Shown here: positions 1-9,939 of the stretch, one piece after another
Position numbering within the stretch: position 1 is the first letter of the stretch
How the letters are laid out: every line of letters starts with the position of its first letter
Assembly: GCF_007992195.1 (NCBI RefSeq)
Contig: NZ_BJZU01000018.1
Span: 1 to 36,716, forward strand
Direction of reading: 5' to 3'
Origin: Methylobacterium oxalidis
GTDB taxonomy: Bacteria > Pseudomonadota > Alphaproteobacteria > Rhizobiales > Beijerinckiaceae
Length of the DNA stretch: 36,716 bases
Position numbers and translations under genes: made by a program
The notes under the pieces: model-generated
What the model saw: only the letters and a program-made list of their open reading frames with translations
Told to the model about the DNA's origin: nothing
Databases searched by the model: none

Positions 1-233
1 CGGCCCGCCTCCGCCGCCTCCGCCGCGAGGCCGCGCAGACGGCGGGCCGCAGCCTCGAGGGGCAGCGTCGCCTGCGCCGGCCCGGCGAGCGCGGCGAGAA
101 GCGCGGCGCGGTCCGACTCCAGCGCCGCCGCGCGCGCCCGCGCCTCAGCCAGGTCGCGCTCGGCGAGCCGGCGCATCTCGCCCTGCACGGCCATCAGCCG
201 CTCGGCCCGCCGGAGGCGGTCTCCCGTGAGCAT
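1..233 (-). CDS. FliJ-like coiled-coil flagellar protein (partial)
   Basis: The reading frame starts with ATG five bases after the fliR stop and is still open at the left edge of the window, so only about the first 77 residues are visible. These residues are almost entirely Ala, Arg, Glu and Leu with heptad-like spacing (starts MLTGDRLRRAERLMAVQGEM), which predicts a long amphipathic helix or coiled coil. Size, composition and position after fliR fit a FliJ-type export chaperone or the small conserved protein that follows fliR in rhizobial flagellar operons. There is no diagnostic motif, so the FliJ assignment rests on context. It is the last visible gene of the operon. Confidence 0.6.
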   Translation of the reverse strand, partial: MLTGDRLRRAERLMAVQGEMRRLAERDLAEARARAAALESDRAALLAALAGPAQATLPLEAAARRLRGLAAEAAEAG

Positions 234-238
234 GACCG

Positions 239-994
239 TCAGCCTTTCCGCAGCCACTGCGCGTAGGCCGCGAGGTACTCGGTCATGAAGGCGCCCGCGA
301 CGCTGTAGAGGAGGAGCAGACCGCCGAACATCACGAACGGCGTCGCCACGAAGTAGACGGGGATCGTCGGCGTCAGCTTGTTCACGAAGCCCGCCGCGAG
401 GTTCACGAGGACCGCGTAGATCACGAACGGTGCCGTGATCCTGAGGCCCAGCATGAAGGCGTCGCCGACCTGATCGACGATCCGCACCAGCAGGATCTGT
501 GTTCCGATCCCCTCTCCCGGCGGGATGCGGCCGTAGGAGTCGACGAGGCCGCGGAACAGTTCCCAGTGCAGGTCCGCCGCGAAGAGCAGGGCGGTGGCGG
601 TGAGCAGGATGAGGGACTCGACCGCGGGCACCGGGTCGGTGCCCTCCACGGGCGCGCCCGGCATGCTGCCGAAGCCGACCATCACGGAGACCGCGTTCAT
701 CACGGTCTCCAGGACGATCACGAAGATGCGCCCGAGGAATCCGATCAGCAGCCCGGTCAGGGTCTCGGTGCCGATCCAGAGGAGAGTCTGCGCCGGCGCC
801 TGCCCGCCGAGCCGCTCCCGGAACAGGGGCAGGATCAGCGGCGCGACCGCGAGCGAGACGGCGAGCGCGATGAGGAGGCGCACCTGCTGGGGCACGCGGG
901 GGCTGGAGAAGCCCGGTACCACGAGCAGGCAGCCGCCGACCCGGCAGAAGATCAGGAACACCCCGAGGAAGGTCTCGGGCGCGAGGGGGGTCAC
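239..994 (-). CDS. fliR: Flagellar biosynthesis protein FliR
   Basis: This is a core inner-membrane component of the flagellar type III export gate, acting with FliP, FliQ, FlhA and FlhB. The 251-residue product is the usual FliR length. It is strongly hydrophobic with about six membrane segments. The N-terminus [20 protein letters not shown] and the motif [15 protein letters not shown] are FliR-like. The start is the GTG whose last bases overlap the flhA stop (GTGA, 4-base overlap), which implies translational coupling. A much longer upstream extension of the same frame is open only because of GC-rich antisense bias and lies inside flhA. Confidence 0.95.
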   Translation of the reverse strand: MTPLAPETFLGVFLIFCRVGGCLLVVPGFSSPRVPQQVRLLIALAVSLAVAPLILPLFRERLGGQAPAQTLLWIGTETLTGLLIGFLGRIFVIVLETVMNAVSVMVGFGSMPGAPVEGTDPVPAVESLILLTATALLFAADLHWELFRGLVDSYGRIPPGEGIGTQILLVRIVDQVGDAFMLGLRITAPFVIYAVLVNLAAGFVNKLTPTIPVYFVATPFVMFGGLLLLYSVAGAFMTEYLAAYAQWLRKG

Positions 995-3084
995 GAGACC
1001 GTGCCGAGAGACTTGATCTCGACGCCGCGCGCGATCTCCAGGTGCGAGAGCACCGGCAGCGTCGGGAACAGGCGCTCGATGATCATGCGCACGTAGGGGC
1101 GCGCGTCCGGCGCCGTCACGAGCGCGAAGCCGTGCGCCTCCTTCATCCGTGTCCGGATGGCGGCGGCGGCCTCGGTGCCGAACTGCTCGACGAGGCGCGG
1201 GTCGATGTCGAACTCGACCACCTCGCCCTTGGCGTCGCGCTTCAGGCTCTGATGGAAGGACAGGTCCCAGTTCGCTCCGAGGCGGAGCACGTTCAGAACG
1301 CCGTTCTCGGCGAGGTCGCCGCAGATCTGCTGGGCGATCCGCATCCGCACGTGCTCGGCGATCTGCTCGGCGCGACGCACATGCGGGCTGATCTCGGCCA
1401 CGGCCTCCAGGATCAGGTGCAGGTTGCGGATCGAGACGCGCTCGGAGAGCAGAAGCTTCAGGACCGCCTGCAGGCCCGAATGCGAGATCTGCGACGGGCA
1501 GATCTCGTCGAGAAGCCGCTTGTACTCGGGGTCGAGCCGGTCGAGCAGGCCGCGCATGTCCTTGTAGGAGAGGAACTGGGGCAGGTTGTTGCGGATCACC
1601 TCGGAGAGGTGGGTCAGCAGCACCGAGGCGCCGTCGATCGCCTCGAAGCCGGAGCGCCGCACCTCGCCCGCGTAGGAGTCCATCACCCACAGCGCCCGCA
1701 TGCCGAAGGCGGGCTCGCGCACCTCGTCGCTCGGAACGTCGGGGCGGGGCCCGTCGCCGATCACCACCAGCATCTCGCCCGGCCGCAACTCCTGCGTCGC
1801 CGCCACCGTGCCGTGGATCAGGATCTGGTAGGCCTTGGGCGGGATCGCGAGACTGTCGGTGAGCTTGATGTCGGGGACGACGAAACCGTACTGCCGGGCG
1901 AACTTTCGGCGCATCTTGGCGACGCGGTGGGAGAGCTCGGCGTGGCTCGCCTGGAGCTGGGCGGCGACCTGGCGGCCGAGCAGGAGCTCGATCTCCGGCG
2001 TGCGCAGCGATTCCTTGACCGATTCCCGCGCGGCGGCGGCCTTCTGCTCGTCCTCGGCCGCCGCCCTGGCGGCGGCCAGCGCCTGCCTGGCGGCGAGCCG
2101 CTTCGGGATGACGGTGGCGACGAAGCCGAGGAGGCCGCTCAGGGCCACGAAGGGCAGGAAGGGCAGGCCGGGCACGAGGGCGAAGAGGCCCATCAGCGCG
2201 GCGGCCACCATCAGCGCCCGGGGGTAGGCGCCGAGCTGGCCGAGAACCGCCTCCTCCGCCGTGCCGCGGGTGCCGCCCTTCGAGACGAGGAGGCCGGCGG
2301 CGAGCGAGACGATGAGCGCCGGGATCTGCGAGACGAGCCCGTCGCCGACCGAGAGCTTGGTGAAGATGTCGGCGGCCTGGGCGAGCGGCATCCCGTGGCG
2401 GGTGGTGCCGATGATGATGCCGCCGAAGACGTTGACCGCGATGACGATGAGCGAGGCCACCGCCTCGCCGCGCACGAACTTCGAGGCGCCGTCCATCGAG
2501 CCGAAGAAGGCCGATTCCTCCTCCAACTCCCGACGGCGGCGCTGCGCCTCCTTGTCGTCGATGAGGCCGGCATTGAGGTCGGCGTCGATCGCCATCTGCT
2601 TGCCGGGAATGGCGTCGAGCGTGAAGCGGGCGCCAACCTCCGCGATGCGGGTCGCGCCCTTGGTGATGACGAGGAAGTTGACCGTGATCAGGATCACGAA
2701 GACCACGATTCCGATCACGAAGTCGCCGCTCATCACGAACTGCGAGAAGCCCTGGATGACGTGGCCGGCGGCGTCCACGCCCTTCTGGCCGTTGGCCAGG
2801 ATCAGCCGCGTCGTGGCGATGCCGAGGGCGAGCCGCAGCAGCGTCGCGATCAGCAGGACCGTCGGGAAGGCGGAGAATTCGAGCGGCTTCTGGATCCAGA
2901 GCGCCACCATCAGGATCAGCACCGACAGCGCGATCGAGAAGGCGAGCCCGACGTCGATCAGGATCGCGGGGACCGGCAGGAACAGCACCGCGAGGATGCA
3001 GACGATGCCCGCCGCGAACCCGAAATCCCGCCGCGACCGCTGCTCCGCGGCGGGCACGCCGCCCGCCGCACCGCTCACCGCCAT
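991..3084 (-). CDS. flhA: Flagellar biosynthesis protein FlhA
   Basis: This is the large export-gate protein of the flagellar type III system. At 697 residues it is full length. The first roughly 320 residues hold eight predicted membrane helices. Between them lies the FHIPEP family signature (around [20 protein letters not shown]), followed by [20 protein letters not shown]. The remaining half is the cytoplasmic ring domain that docks chaperone-substrate complexes and ends EIKSLGTVS. It sits 66 bases after fliQ and overlaps the fliR start by four bases. A start at MAVSGAAGG gives the usual short N-terminal cytoplasmic tail. Confidence 0.97.
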   Translation of the reverse strand: MAVSGAAGGVPAAEQRSRRDFGFAAGIVCILAVLFLPVPAILIDVGLAFSIALSVLILMVALWIQKPLEFSAFPTVLLIATLLRLALGIATTRLILANGQKGVDAAGHVIQGFSQFVMSGDFVIGIVVFVILITVNFLVITKGATRIAEVGARFTLDAIPGKQMAIDADLNAGLIDDKEAQRRRRELEEESAFFGSMDGASKFVRGEAVASLIVIAVNVFGGIIIGTTRHGMPLAQAADIFTKLSVGDGLVSQIPALIVSLAAGLLVSKGGTRGTAEEAVLGQLGAYPRALMVAAALMGLFALVPGLPFLPFVALSGLLGFVATVIPKRLAARQALAAARAAAEDEQKAAAARESVKESLRTPEIELLLGRQVAAQLQASHAELSHRVAKMRRKFARQYGFVVPDIKLTDSLAIPPKAYQILIHGTVAATQELRPGEMLVVIGDGPRPDVPSDEVREPAFGMRALWVMDSYAGEVRRSGFEAIDGASVLLTHLSEVIRNNLPQFLSYKDMRGLLDRLDPEYKRLLDEICPSQISHSGLQAVLKLLLSERVSIRNLHLILEAVAEISPHVRRAEQIAEHVRMRIAQQICGDLAENGVLNVLRLGANWDLSFHQSLKRDAKGEVVEFDIDPRLVEQFGTEAAAAIRTRMKEAHGFALVTAPDARPYVRMIIERLFPTLPVLSHLEIARGVEIKSLGTVS

Positions 3085-3150
3085 GACGCCCCCACCCTCC
3101 GCTCCAGGCCCGAGCGGTTGTGGCGGGCCAAGCTTGCGCGAGGATGGCCC

Positions 3151-3417
3151 TCAGAAGCCGGTGGCGATGCGGCCGTAGGTGGTCTCGGCGAAGGCGTAGA
3201 TCTGCGCGCCGACGAAGGAGCCGGTGGCCGCCAGGACCAGCAGGATCACGAGGATCTTGGGCACGAAGGTGAGCGTCACCTCCTGCACCTGCGTGAGCGC
3301 CTGGACGAGCGCCACCACGATGCCGACGAGCATCGCCGCGCCGACCGAAGGGCCGGCCGCCACGATCACCGTCCAGATGGCGGAGCGCACGAGTTCGAGG
3401 GCATCGACCTCGTTCAT
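3151..3417 (-). CDS. fliQ: Flagellar biosynthesis protein FliQ
   Basis: This is a small inner-membrane export-gate subunit that packs around FliP/FliR. At 88 residues it has the family length, with two hydrophobic hairpin helices (about residues 15-38 and 52-75) separated by the conserved loop QALTQVQEVTLTFVPKIL. The gene lies 27 bases after flgD and 66 bases before flhA on the same strand, as in rhizobial flagellar operons. The identification is secure from sequence and context. Confidence 0.96.
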   Translation of the reverse strand: MNEVDALELVRSAIWTVIVAAGPSVGAAMLVGIVVALVQALTQVQEVTLTFVPKILVILLVLAATGSFVGAQIYAFAETTYGRIATGF

Positions 3418-3444
3418 GGCAGGTCCTCCCTGTCCTCGCGAGCC

Positions 3445-3840
3445 TCAGGACACCACGATGCCGGAGGCGAGGAGCATCTCGCGCCCGTCCGTGAGGCGGG
3501 CGAGCGCGCCGTCGCTCGTGATGCGCACGGACTGCACCGTGCCCGAGACCGCGCCGTCCGCCGAGGTGACGGTGCGCCCGATGATCGCCTCGGCCTGGTC
3601 CAGGAAGCTGGCGGACAGGAGCGAGTCGAGCTTCTGGTTGGTCTTCGTCGCCTGCTCGACCTGGGACAGGGAGGCGAGCTGGCCGACATACTCCGTCGAA
3701 TCCATCGGCTTCGTCGGGTCCTGGTTCTTCAGCTGCGTCATAAACAGCGTCAGGAACGCGTCGGCGTTGAGCTTCGAGGCGACCGTGCCGGCGGCCTTGG
3801 CGGTCGCCGCGGCGGTCGAGTTGGTGGCGGAAACGTCCAT
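3445..3840 (-). CDS. flgD: Flagellar hook capping protein FlgD (short form)
   Basis: FlgD caps the growing hook and directs FlgE assembly. The 131-residue product contains the conserved N-terminal segment LNADAFLTLFMTQLKNQDPT followed by MDSTEYVGQLASLSQVEQ, which is diagnostic for FlgD. It lacks the large C-terminal tandem domains of enterobacterial FlgD, as is usual for the short Rhizobiales form. It lies three bases after the flbT stop and is co-transcribed with it. Confidence 0.95.
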   Translation of the reverse strand: MDVSATNSTAAATAKAAGTVASKLNADAFLTLFMTQLKNQDPTKPMDSTEYVGQLASLSQVEQATKTNQKLDSLLSASFLDQAEAIIGRTVTSADGAVSGTVQSVRITSDGALARLTDGREMLLASGIVVS

Positions 3841-3843
3841 GGC

Positions 3844-4332
3844 TCAGACCTCCTTGCGGGCGCCCACGGGGCGCTTCGGCCGGGGCTCGGGCAGAACCGC
3901 CGGCGGGATCGGGGCGGAGGGCGAGGCTGCGGCACCCTCGCTCGACGCCATCAGCGCGGCCTCGACCGGGTAGAGCGCGCGGATGAGCTTCAGCACCTCG
4001 AACAGGCGTCCGGCCTCGACATGCCCCCGCGCCGCCCGCAGCCGCTCGTGGACCCGGGCGTCACGGGTCGCTTCGAGGATGCCGTCCTGCAGGCTCGCGT
4101 AGAGGGCGCGGGCGGGCTCGGCCCGGGCGGGATCGATCAGCATGGTCTGCGCCGCGAAGTAGAGCTGGCGCAGCGGCGTCGTGGCCTCCTCCGCCTGGAG
4201 CACGTGGCCCTCGAGCAGGAAGGTCGCCTCGTTCAGGAGCTCGATCGACACCTTGCGATCGACCCGAAGCACGGCGCCGTTGATGTAGACGCGCTCGCCC
4301 GGCCTCAGGGAGAGGTGCATGGTCCGGCTCAC
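3844..4332 (-). CDS. flbT: Flagellin mRNA regulator FlbT
   Basis: FlbT is an alphaproteobacterial post-transcriptional regulator. In Caulobacter it binds the flagellin 5' leader and destabilises the message until the hook is complete, while in Brucella it acts positively. The motif [20 protein letters not shown] near the N-terminus is diagnostic. I chose the GTG start that overlaps the flaF stop by four bases (GTGA) because it reproduces the usual N-terminal length. An ATG 12 bases further in (position 4320) is the alternative. The product of 162 residues carries a Pro/Ala-rich C-terminal tail (about the last 35 residues) that looks dispensable. Confidence 0.93.
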   Translation of the reverse strand: MSRTMHLSLRPGERVYINGAVLRVDRKVSIELLNEATFLLEGHVLQAEEATTPLRQLYFAAQTMLIDPARAEPARALYASLQDGILEATRDARVHERLRAARGHVEAGRLFEVLKLIRALYPVEAALMASSEGAAASPSAPIPPAVLPEPRPKRPVGARKEV

Positions 4333-4676
4333 CGCAGGCCCTCCCGGATCGAGGTGTTCACCTCGATCAGCGCGGCGAGGCTGCGCTCGGGCGCGCTCAG
4401 CACCTCGCCCACCTCGCGCATGGTCCACAGGCCGATCGAGACGAGATCGTCGCGCAGGCCCTCGGGCAGGGCGTTGTCCGGGCTGAGCAGGTCGGCGATC
4501 AGCACGTTCCAGAGATCCTGGACGAGGCCGACCGCCGCCGTGCGCTCCGCGCCCCGGAGGCCCCGCGCCTCGACGTCCCGCAGGAGGCCGAGGGCGCGGT
4601 CGAACGCCTCGCGCTCGCGCTCGCGGCCGGTCTCGGGCGCGTCCTCGAGGATCTCGGAATAGGAGAAACGGTACAT
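4329..4676 (-). CDS. flaF: Flagellar biosynthesis regulator FlaF
   Basis: FlaF is the partner and usual neighbour of FlbT and is needed for flagellin translation or secretion in alphaproteobacteria. The 115-residue product starts MYRFSYSEI and contains [20 protein letters not shown] and [17 protein letters not shown], which are typical of the family. It overlaps flbT by four bases and lies 81 bases after flgL. The flaF-flbT pair beside flgL and flgK suggests that export and translation of filament subunits are adjusted together. Confidence 0.95.
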   Translation of the reverse strand: MYRFSYSEILEDAPETGREREREAFDRALGLLRDVEARGLRGAERTAAVGLVQDLWNVLIADLLSPDNALPEGLRDDLVSIGLWTMREVGEVLSAPERSLAALIEVNTSIREGLR

Positions 4677-4757
4677 GGAGCCGGTGCCTCGTGTGCTCTC
4701 GTGCCGCCGCGCCCGGAGGGCGGCGGGCCGCCTCCGGCGCGACGCGGTGTCGAAAAG

Positions 4758-5810
4758 TCAGGCGATGAACGCGACGAGGCTCAGCTGCCGGAGCTGGGCG
4801 GTCAGCGCGTAGGACATCTGAAGCTGGGTGGTGACGGCGTCGACGCGGGTCTTCGCCTCCGCCGGGTCGACCGCCTCGAGCCGGCCGATCTCGGTCGATA
4901 GCAGCGAAGCCTGTGCCTCCAGGCGGCTGTTCGCGTCCGTGATCCGCGACTGGGCGCGTCCGAGATCGGCCTGCATCGCGACGAGCCCGCCGCTCGCCTC
5001 GCCGAGCAGGGTCTGCACCCGCCCGGTGGCGACGAGCCGGGTCTCCAGGGGCATGGCGCCGAGGTTGAGGTCGGAGGCGATCACGTAGGCCATGGCGAGC
5101 TTGCGGATCGCCGGCGCGTTGGCGTTGACGGAGGTCTCGATGGTCTCACTGAGCGAGATCCGGCTGTCGAGGTTGCGGCTCGCGGCCTGCGACCACTGGC
5201 TCGTCCACGAGGCTTCCGAGAAGAGAGGCTCGATCCGCGTCGCGAGGAAATCCTTCATCTGGTCCGCCGACACGCCGGCCGCGCCCGGGCTGTCCTTGGC
5301 GAAGCCGAAATAGGCCGTGAAAGCCGCGTCCACGGCGGCGCGCGCCGGGGAGGCCGGGCTTCCCGCGTAGGCCGTGAGCGGGGCCACGCCCGTGCGGGTG
5401 CCGCCGAAGACGTACTGGCCCGAGGCGGAGGCGTTGAGGGCGGCGGCGAGCGCCGCGAGCTGGCTTCCGGCCGTGGCGGCGACGGTCCCGGCGCGCTGCT
5501 GGTCGGTCAGGCCGATCATGTCCTTCTGCAGCGCGTCGGCCGCCGCCTGGACCTGTTTGAGGGCGGCCTGGCTCGTGGAGAGCCGCAGGGAGGCGGCGTC
5601 GTTGCCCGTGCGCAGGGCTTCGAGCTCGGCCCTGCGCTGGCGCAGGCCGAGGCTCTCGCCGACCCGCGCGCCGAGTTCCAGGCCGACATCGGCGAAGCGT
5701 CCGTCCGCGATCTCCCTGTTCGCCCTGGCGAGCTCGGCCTGCAGGCGCGGGACGCTCGCGCGGGACGCGTTCGAGAGGCTGAGGCTCGAGATGAAGCTCG
5801 TGGTCATCAT
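4758..5810 (-). CDS. flgL: Flagellar hook-filament junction protein FlgL
   Basis: FlgL is the second junction protein (HAP3) between hook and filament. The 350-residue product has a flagellin-like N-terminal helix region (about residues 5-140, including [20 protein letters not shown]) and a C-terminal helix (last 60 residues, ending [12 protein letters not shown]). The gene is six bases downstream of flgK. Two adjacent Met codons compete for the start and differ by one residue. Length is within the family range. Confidence 0.9.
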   Translation of the reverse strand: MMTTSFISSLSLSNASRASVPRLQAELARANREIADGRFADVGLELGARVGESLGLRQRRAELEALRTGNDAASLRLSTSQAALKQVQAAADALQKDMIGLTDQQRAGTVAATAGSQLAALAAALNASASGQYVFGGTRTGVAPLTAYAGSPASPARAAVDAAFTAYFGFAKDSPGAAGVSADQMKDFLATRIEPLFSEASWTSQWSQAASRNLDSRISLSETIETSVNANAPAIRKLAMAYVIASDLNLGAMPLETRLVATGRVQTLLGEASGGLVAMQADLGRAQSRITDANSRLEAQASLLSTEIGRLEAVDPAEAKTRVDAVTTQLQMSYALTAQLRQLSLVAFIA

Positions 5811-5815
5811 GGCCG

Positions 5816-7258
5816 CTATCGCACCGCGTCGAGGAGGGTTCGCAGAAGGTCGTCCACCAGGGTCAGGAGCTTGGCGGAGGCCGTGTAGGAACGCTCGAGC
5901 TGCAGGGTCTGGGCGGTCTCGTCGTCCCCGTTGACGCCGACGGCGTTCGACAGGGCGTCGCCGGCGCGGCCCAGCAGGGTCGCCTGGTACTCGGCTGCCG
6001 CCGCCGCGTCCTTGCGCTTGGCCTCGAGCCAGCCGGCGGAGGCCGCGGCGAAGCCGAGGAGGGAGGCGCTGCCCTTGAGATCCGCGCCGGGATCGAAGCC
6101 GCGCTCGGCGGCGAGCGCCGCCGCGAGGCCGCGCAGGCGACCGGAATAGGCGGCGTCCGTCGCGGGGTTGTCGCGGTAGGCGGCGCCGTTCATGCCGCCG
6201 TCGCGCAGGAGCGCGAGGTCGCCGCCCCGCTGCGGATCGACCGCCGGGTTGATCCGGATGCGGGCGGCGGAGCCCGCCGTGGAGGCCGCCCCCGCGCCGA
6301 GGGTGAACAGGCCCGGCCGGTCGCCGGCCGAGGGGGTCACCTTGTCGGTCTCGGCGAAGACCTCGACGAGCGCGCCCGCGATGGCGTCGAGCTGCGCCTC
6401 GTAGGCGGGGGCGAGGTCGTCGCGCAGGGCCGCGAGTCCGGCCAGGCGCCCCGAGGCGAGGGGCATCGGCGAGGCTGACCCGGTGACCGGCACACCGTCG
6501 ACCGTGACCGCCGCACCGACCGTGCCGGGAGCGAAGGCCGCCGTCGCGGCGAGGGTGACGCTGCGCGCGGTGCGCTCGAACAGGGGAACGCCGCCGTCAG
6601 TGTAGAGCGCGAGGTCGCCGCCCTCGCGCTCGACCGTGGTCAGGCCGACCTCCTCGGACAGGGCCGCGATGATCCGGTCCCGGTCGTCGAGGCTGTCGGA
6701 GATGTCGCTGCCCTCGGCCGTGCCCCGGATCACGGCCCGGTTGGCGGCGTCGTACTGGACCAGCAGATCGTTGATCCGCGCCACCGAGGCGGACATCGCC
6801 TTGTCGGCCTCGAGGCGCACGCCGTGCACGGACTCGGCGGCGGTGTTGAGGCTGCCCGCGAGGTCCCGCGCGGCGTCGACCGCCGTGCGCAGGATGGCGG
6901 TCTTGTCCGGCTGGTTGGCGGCCGCCTGGAGCGCGGCGTTGAGCGCGCCGAGCCGGGCCGCGGGCGAGGTCGCGTCGGCCGTGTCGCCCACCGTCCGGGA
7001 CAGGGTCGTGAGGCCGCCGAGCAGGGCATTGCGCTCGGCCGAGGCCGAGGTCGCGTCCAGCTTGCGCGCGAACAGGGCCGCGTCGCTCGCCCGCGCGATC
7101 ACCACGCGGACGGCACCGCCGCCCGTCACCAGCGTCGCGATCTTGCGCGCGTAGGACGCGTCGTTGGCCCCCGCGATGTTGCGGGAGGCGACCGCGATCT
7201 GGCTCGAGGTGGCGACGAGCGAGGTGCGGGCGGTGTTGAGGGCGAGCGAGAGGCCCAT
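5816..7258 (-). CDS. flgK: Flagellar hook-associated protein FlgK
   Basis: FlgK is the first hook-filament junction protein (HAP1). The 480-residue product starts MGLSLALNTARTSLVATSSQ, continues with an N-terminal rod-family segment (SRNIAGANDASYARK) and ends with the conserved C-terminal heptad region (QLERSYTASAKLLTLVDDLL). It is somewhat shorter than enterobacterial FlgK because the exposed central domain is reduced. The frame stays open upstream into flgE. The start chosen is the Met at the canonical N-terminus, 29 bases after the flgE stop. Confidence 0.92.
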   Translation of the reverse strand: MGLSLALNTARTSLVATSSQIAVASRNIAGANDASYARKIATLVTGGGAVRVVIARASDAALFARKLDATSASAERNALLGGLTTLSRTVGDTADATSPAARLGALNAALQAAANQPDKTAILRTAVDAARDLAGSLNTAAESVHGVRLEADKAMSASVARINDLLVQYDAANRAVIRGTAEGSDISDSLDDRDRIIAALSEEVGLTTVEREGGDLALYTDGGVPLFERTARSVTLAATAAFAPGTVGAAVTVDGVPVTGSASPMPLASGRLAGLAALRDDLAPAYEAQLDAIAGALVEVFAETDKVTPSAGDRPGLFTLGAGAASTAGSAARIRINPAVDPQRGGDLALLRDGGMNGAAYRDNPATDAAYSGRLRGLAAALAAERGFDPGADLKGSASLLGFAAASAGWLEAKRKDAAAAAEYQATLLGRAGDALSNAVGVNGDDETAQTLQLERSYTASAKLLTLVDDLLRTLLDAVR

Positions 7259-7287
7259 CGGTCCGGTTCCCCTGAGGCGGCCTGCCG

Positions 7288-8526
7288 TCAGCGCTTGAGG
7301 TTCATCAGGGTCTCGAGGAGCTCGTTGCCGGTCATGAACACCTTGGAATTGGCGGTGTAGACCGTCTGCGACTCGATCATCGCGGTCAGCTCGGTGCTGA
7401 CGTCGACGTTCGACTGCTCGAGGGCGCCGGCCTTGATCGTGCCGCGGCCGTTGAGGCCCGCGAAGCCGATCAGCAGGTCGCCGGATTTCGGGCTCATCGT
7501 GTAGACGTTGCCGGCCCGAGGCTCGAGGTTGTCGGGACTCGGCACGTCGGCGAGCGGCACCTTGTAGGCGGCCGCACGCGTGCCGTCCGCGTAGATGGCG
7601 TAGACGGTGCCGTCGGTGCCGAACTCGGCGCCCGTCACGGAGGTCGGCGCCGAGCCGTTCGCCGCGCCGTTGAGGGCGTAGGCGCCCGCGAGCTGCGTCA
7701 CGTTGCTCATGTCGATCTTGACCGGCTGGCCGTTCGGCACCGTGACCGTGATGCTCGTCGTGGCGGGCGGCTTGCCGCTCGCGCCGAAGGTGATGCTGCT
7801 CGTCGTCAGCGGCGGGCTCGGCAGGGCGTAGGCGGGCTTGGCCGAGGCGTCGTAGACGCTCACCGACCACGTGTCCGAGGCCGTCTTGGCGAGGTAGATG
7901 TCGAGGGTCACCGACTGGCCGAGATTGTTGAAGGTGACGAGCGAGGTCTTCTTGGAATAGGCGGCGCCGGCCGGCACCGGCGCCGGGGTCGCGGGCAGCA
8001 CGGACTCGTCGTAGGGCAGGTTGCCGGCGATCGAGCCGATGGTGGAGGGCCGCGCCTGCGTGCCGATCTGCGAGACGTTGATCGGCACCATGTCCTGCAC
8101 GCTGTTGAGCGCGGGGCTCGGCTCGCCGTTGGCGAGGCTGTAGCCCATCAGGGTGAAGCCGCCCGCGTTCACGAGGTTGCCGGTCGGCCCGTCCACCACG
8201 AAGTTGCCCGAGCGCGTGAGGTAGGAGCCCTTGTTGGTGTCCTGCACCACGAAGAAGCCGTTGCCCTGGATGGCGATGTCGGTCTTCGAGTTGGTGAAGG
8301 CGATCGGCCCCTGCTCGCCGACCGAGCGGCGGATCGCGGTCTCGACCGCGCCCGAGTTGTAGTTGCCGTAATCGGCCGATTCGAGGAGCAGCGAGGAGAA
8401 CTCCGTCGAGGTGCGCTTGTAGCCCGTCGTGCCGGAATTCTGGATGTTCTCGGCCACCGTCGAGATGCGGTTCGACTGGGCGTTCATGCCGGAGACGCCG
8501 GTGCGGAGCACGCCGATGAGACTCAT
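7288..8526 (-). CDS. flgE: Flagellar hook protein FlgE
   Basis: FlgE is the structural subunit of the hook. The 412-residue product starts MSLIGVLRTGVSGMNAQSNR, followed by the basal-body rod signature IQNSGTTGYKRTSTEF, the flg_bb_rod core IAIQGNGFFVVQDT and a C-terminal helix ending LLETLMNLKR. The middle (about residues 150-330) is the surface-exposed variable region. It is separated from fliI by 80 bases that show no promoter I can defend. Confidence 0.95.
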   Translation of the reverse strand: MSLIGVLRTGVSGMNAQSNRISTVAENIQNSGTTGYKRTSTEFSSLLLESADYGNYNSGAVETAIRRSVGEQGPIAFTNSKTDIAIQGNGFFVVQDTNKGSYLTRSGNFVVDGPTGNLVNAGGFTLMGYSLANGEPSPALNSVQDMVPINVSQIGTQARPSTIGSIAGNLPYDESVLPATPAPVPAGAAYSKKTSLVTFNNLGQSVTLDIYLAKTASDTWSVSVYDASAKPAYALPSPPLTTSSITFGASGKPPATTSITVTVPNGQPVKIDMSNVTQLAGAYALNGAANGSAPTSVTGAEFGTDGTVYAIYADGTRAAAYKVPLADVPSPDNLEPRAGNVYTMSPKSGDLLIGFAGLNGRGTIKAGALEQSNVDVSTELTAMIESQTVYTANSKVFMTGNELLETLMNLKR

Positions 8527-8606
8527 GCGGACACCTCGATGGGACCTGTCGTGGGGCGCATTAAGCGCGGGATGGCTTGCGCGGGGCTGAGGGGCACGGG
8601 GTGGCC

Positions 8607-9935
8607 TCAGCCGCGCAGGGATTGGGCGAGTTCGAGGAAGGCGTCCCGGCTCGGGGGCTGGCCCGGCTCCTGGCGCATGGCCTCGTAGATGCGGGGCACG
8701 AGGGCGACCGCCTGGTCGAGCTCGGCGTCGGTGCCGGGGCGGTAGCCGCCCATCAGGCGCAGGTCCCGGGTCTCCTCGAACCGGGCCATCATCGCCTTGA
8801 GCTTGCGCACGAGGTCGCGCTGCTCGCCGGTCCAGACCTCGCCCGAGAGCCGCGAGATCGAGCCGAGCAGGTCGATCGCCGGGTAGCGCCCCTGCTCGGC
8901 GATGGCGCGGTCGAGAACGACGTGGCCGTCGAGCGTGCCGCGGATGCTGTCGGCCACGGGGTCGTTGTGGTCATCCCCGTCGACGAGGACGGAGAACACG
9001 CCCGTGATGCTGCCCGAGCCCTCGGAGCCCGGCCCGGCCCGTTCGAGGAGGCGCGGCAGGTCCGAGAACACGCTCGGCGGATAGCCGCGGGCCACCGGCG
9101 GCTCGCCCGCGGCGAGCGCCACGTCGCGGGCGGCGTGGGCGTAGCGGGTTACCGAGTCGACGATGAGCAGGACCGACTCGCCCGCGTCCCGGAAGCTCTC
9201 GGCGACCGCGAGTGCCACCTTCGGGGCCTGGCGGCGCATCATCGGGCTCTCGTCGCCCGTCGAGACGACGATGACGGAGCGGGCGCGGGCCGCCGCGATC
9301 GGGCCTTCGAGGAACTCGCGCACCTCGCGCCCGCGCTCGCCCACGAGAGCGACGACGACGCTGTCGAACCCTTCGGCGCCGGCCAGCATGGCGAGCAGGG
9401 TCGACTTGCCGACGCCCGAGCCCGCGAAGATGCCGATGCGCTGGCCCGCGCAGAGCGGGGTGAACAGATCGAGCGCCCGCACGCCCGTGCCGAGGGGGCG
9501 GCGCACGCGGGCGCGGGCGAAGGCGGCGGGCGGGTCGGCGTCGAGGGGAGCCGCGCGCTCTCCCGGCCGCAGCGGGCCGGCCTCGTCGATCGGGCGGCCG
9601 AGGGCGTCGATGACCCGGCCCTTCCAGCTCGCATCGGGCCTGAGGTCGGCCGGGCCGAGCCGGAAGGCGGGCGTGCCGATGCCGGCCTCGATGCGGTTCT
9701 CGAACACCTTGAGGGTCGCGCCCGCTTCGTCGACGCGCACGATCTCGCCGACCTGCATCCGTCCCTGCGCCGTGAAGCCCATGCGGTCGCCGAGGCGCAC
9801 GAACGGGGCGACGCCGCCGATCCGGCAGGCGCTCGCCGTGACCTCGCGGATCGGCCCGCCGACCCGCACGAGGGCGCCCTCGCTGAGCGCGCCGGCCAGC
9901 GCCAGTTCCAGGCGCTCGATCGCGTCTGCCGCCAT
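8607..9935 (-). CDS. fliI: Flagellum-specific ATPase FliI
   Basis: FliI is the hexameric ATPase that energises substrate unfolding at the flagellar export gate, related to the F1 beta subunit. The 442-residue product carries Walker A GSGVGKST at residues 172-179, Walker B VLLIVDSVTRYAHAARD and the arginine-containing C-terminal segment GSISRLSGEVW. It is full length. It starts four bases after the flgF stop. A regulatory partner FliH is not seen in this window. Confidence 0.96.
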   Translation of the reverse strand: MAADAIERLELALAGALSEGALVRVGGPIREVTASACRIGGVAPFVRLGDRMGFTAQGRMQVGEIVRVDEAGATLKVFENRIEAGIGTPAFRLGPADLRPDASWKGRVIDALGRPIDEAGPLRPGERAAPLDADPPAAFARARVRRPLGTGVRALDLFTPLCAGQRIGIFAGSGVGKSTLLAMLAGAEGFDSVVVALVGERGREVREFLEGPIAAARARSVIVVSTGDESPMMRRQAPKVALAVAESFRDAGESVLLIVDSVTRYAHAARDVALAAGEPPVARGYPPSVFSDLPRLLERAGPGSEGSGSITGVFSVLVDGDDHNDPVADSIRGTLDGHVVLDRAIAEQGRYPAIDLLGSISRLSGEVWTGEQRDLVRKLKAMMARFEETRDLRLMGGYRPGTDAELDQAVALVPRIYEAMRQEPGQPPSRDAFLELAQSLRG

Positions 9936-9939
9936 CGCG

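Noticed and set aside
1042..4662. Very long open frame on the plus strand (about 1206 residues) across flhA, fliQ, flgD, flbT and flaF
   Set aside because: It is antisense to five firmly identified flagellar genes. Its Arg/Glu/His-rich translation is typical of shadow frames in GC-rich DNA.
8560..8580. TTAAGCG upstream of flgE considered as a CtrA half-site
   Set aside because: No second half-site at the N7 distance, and flgE lies inside the operon.
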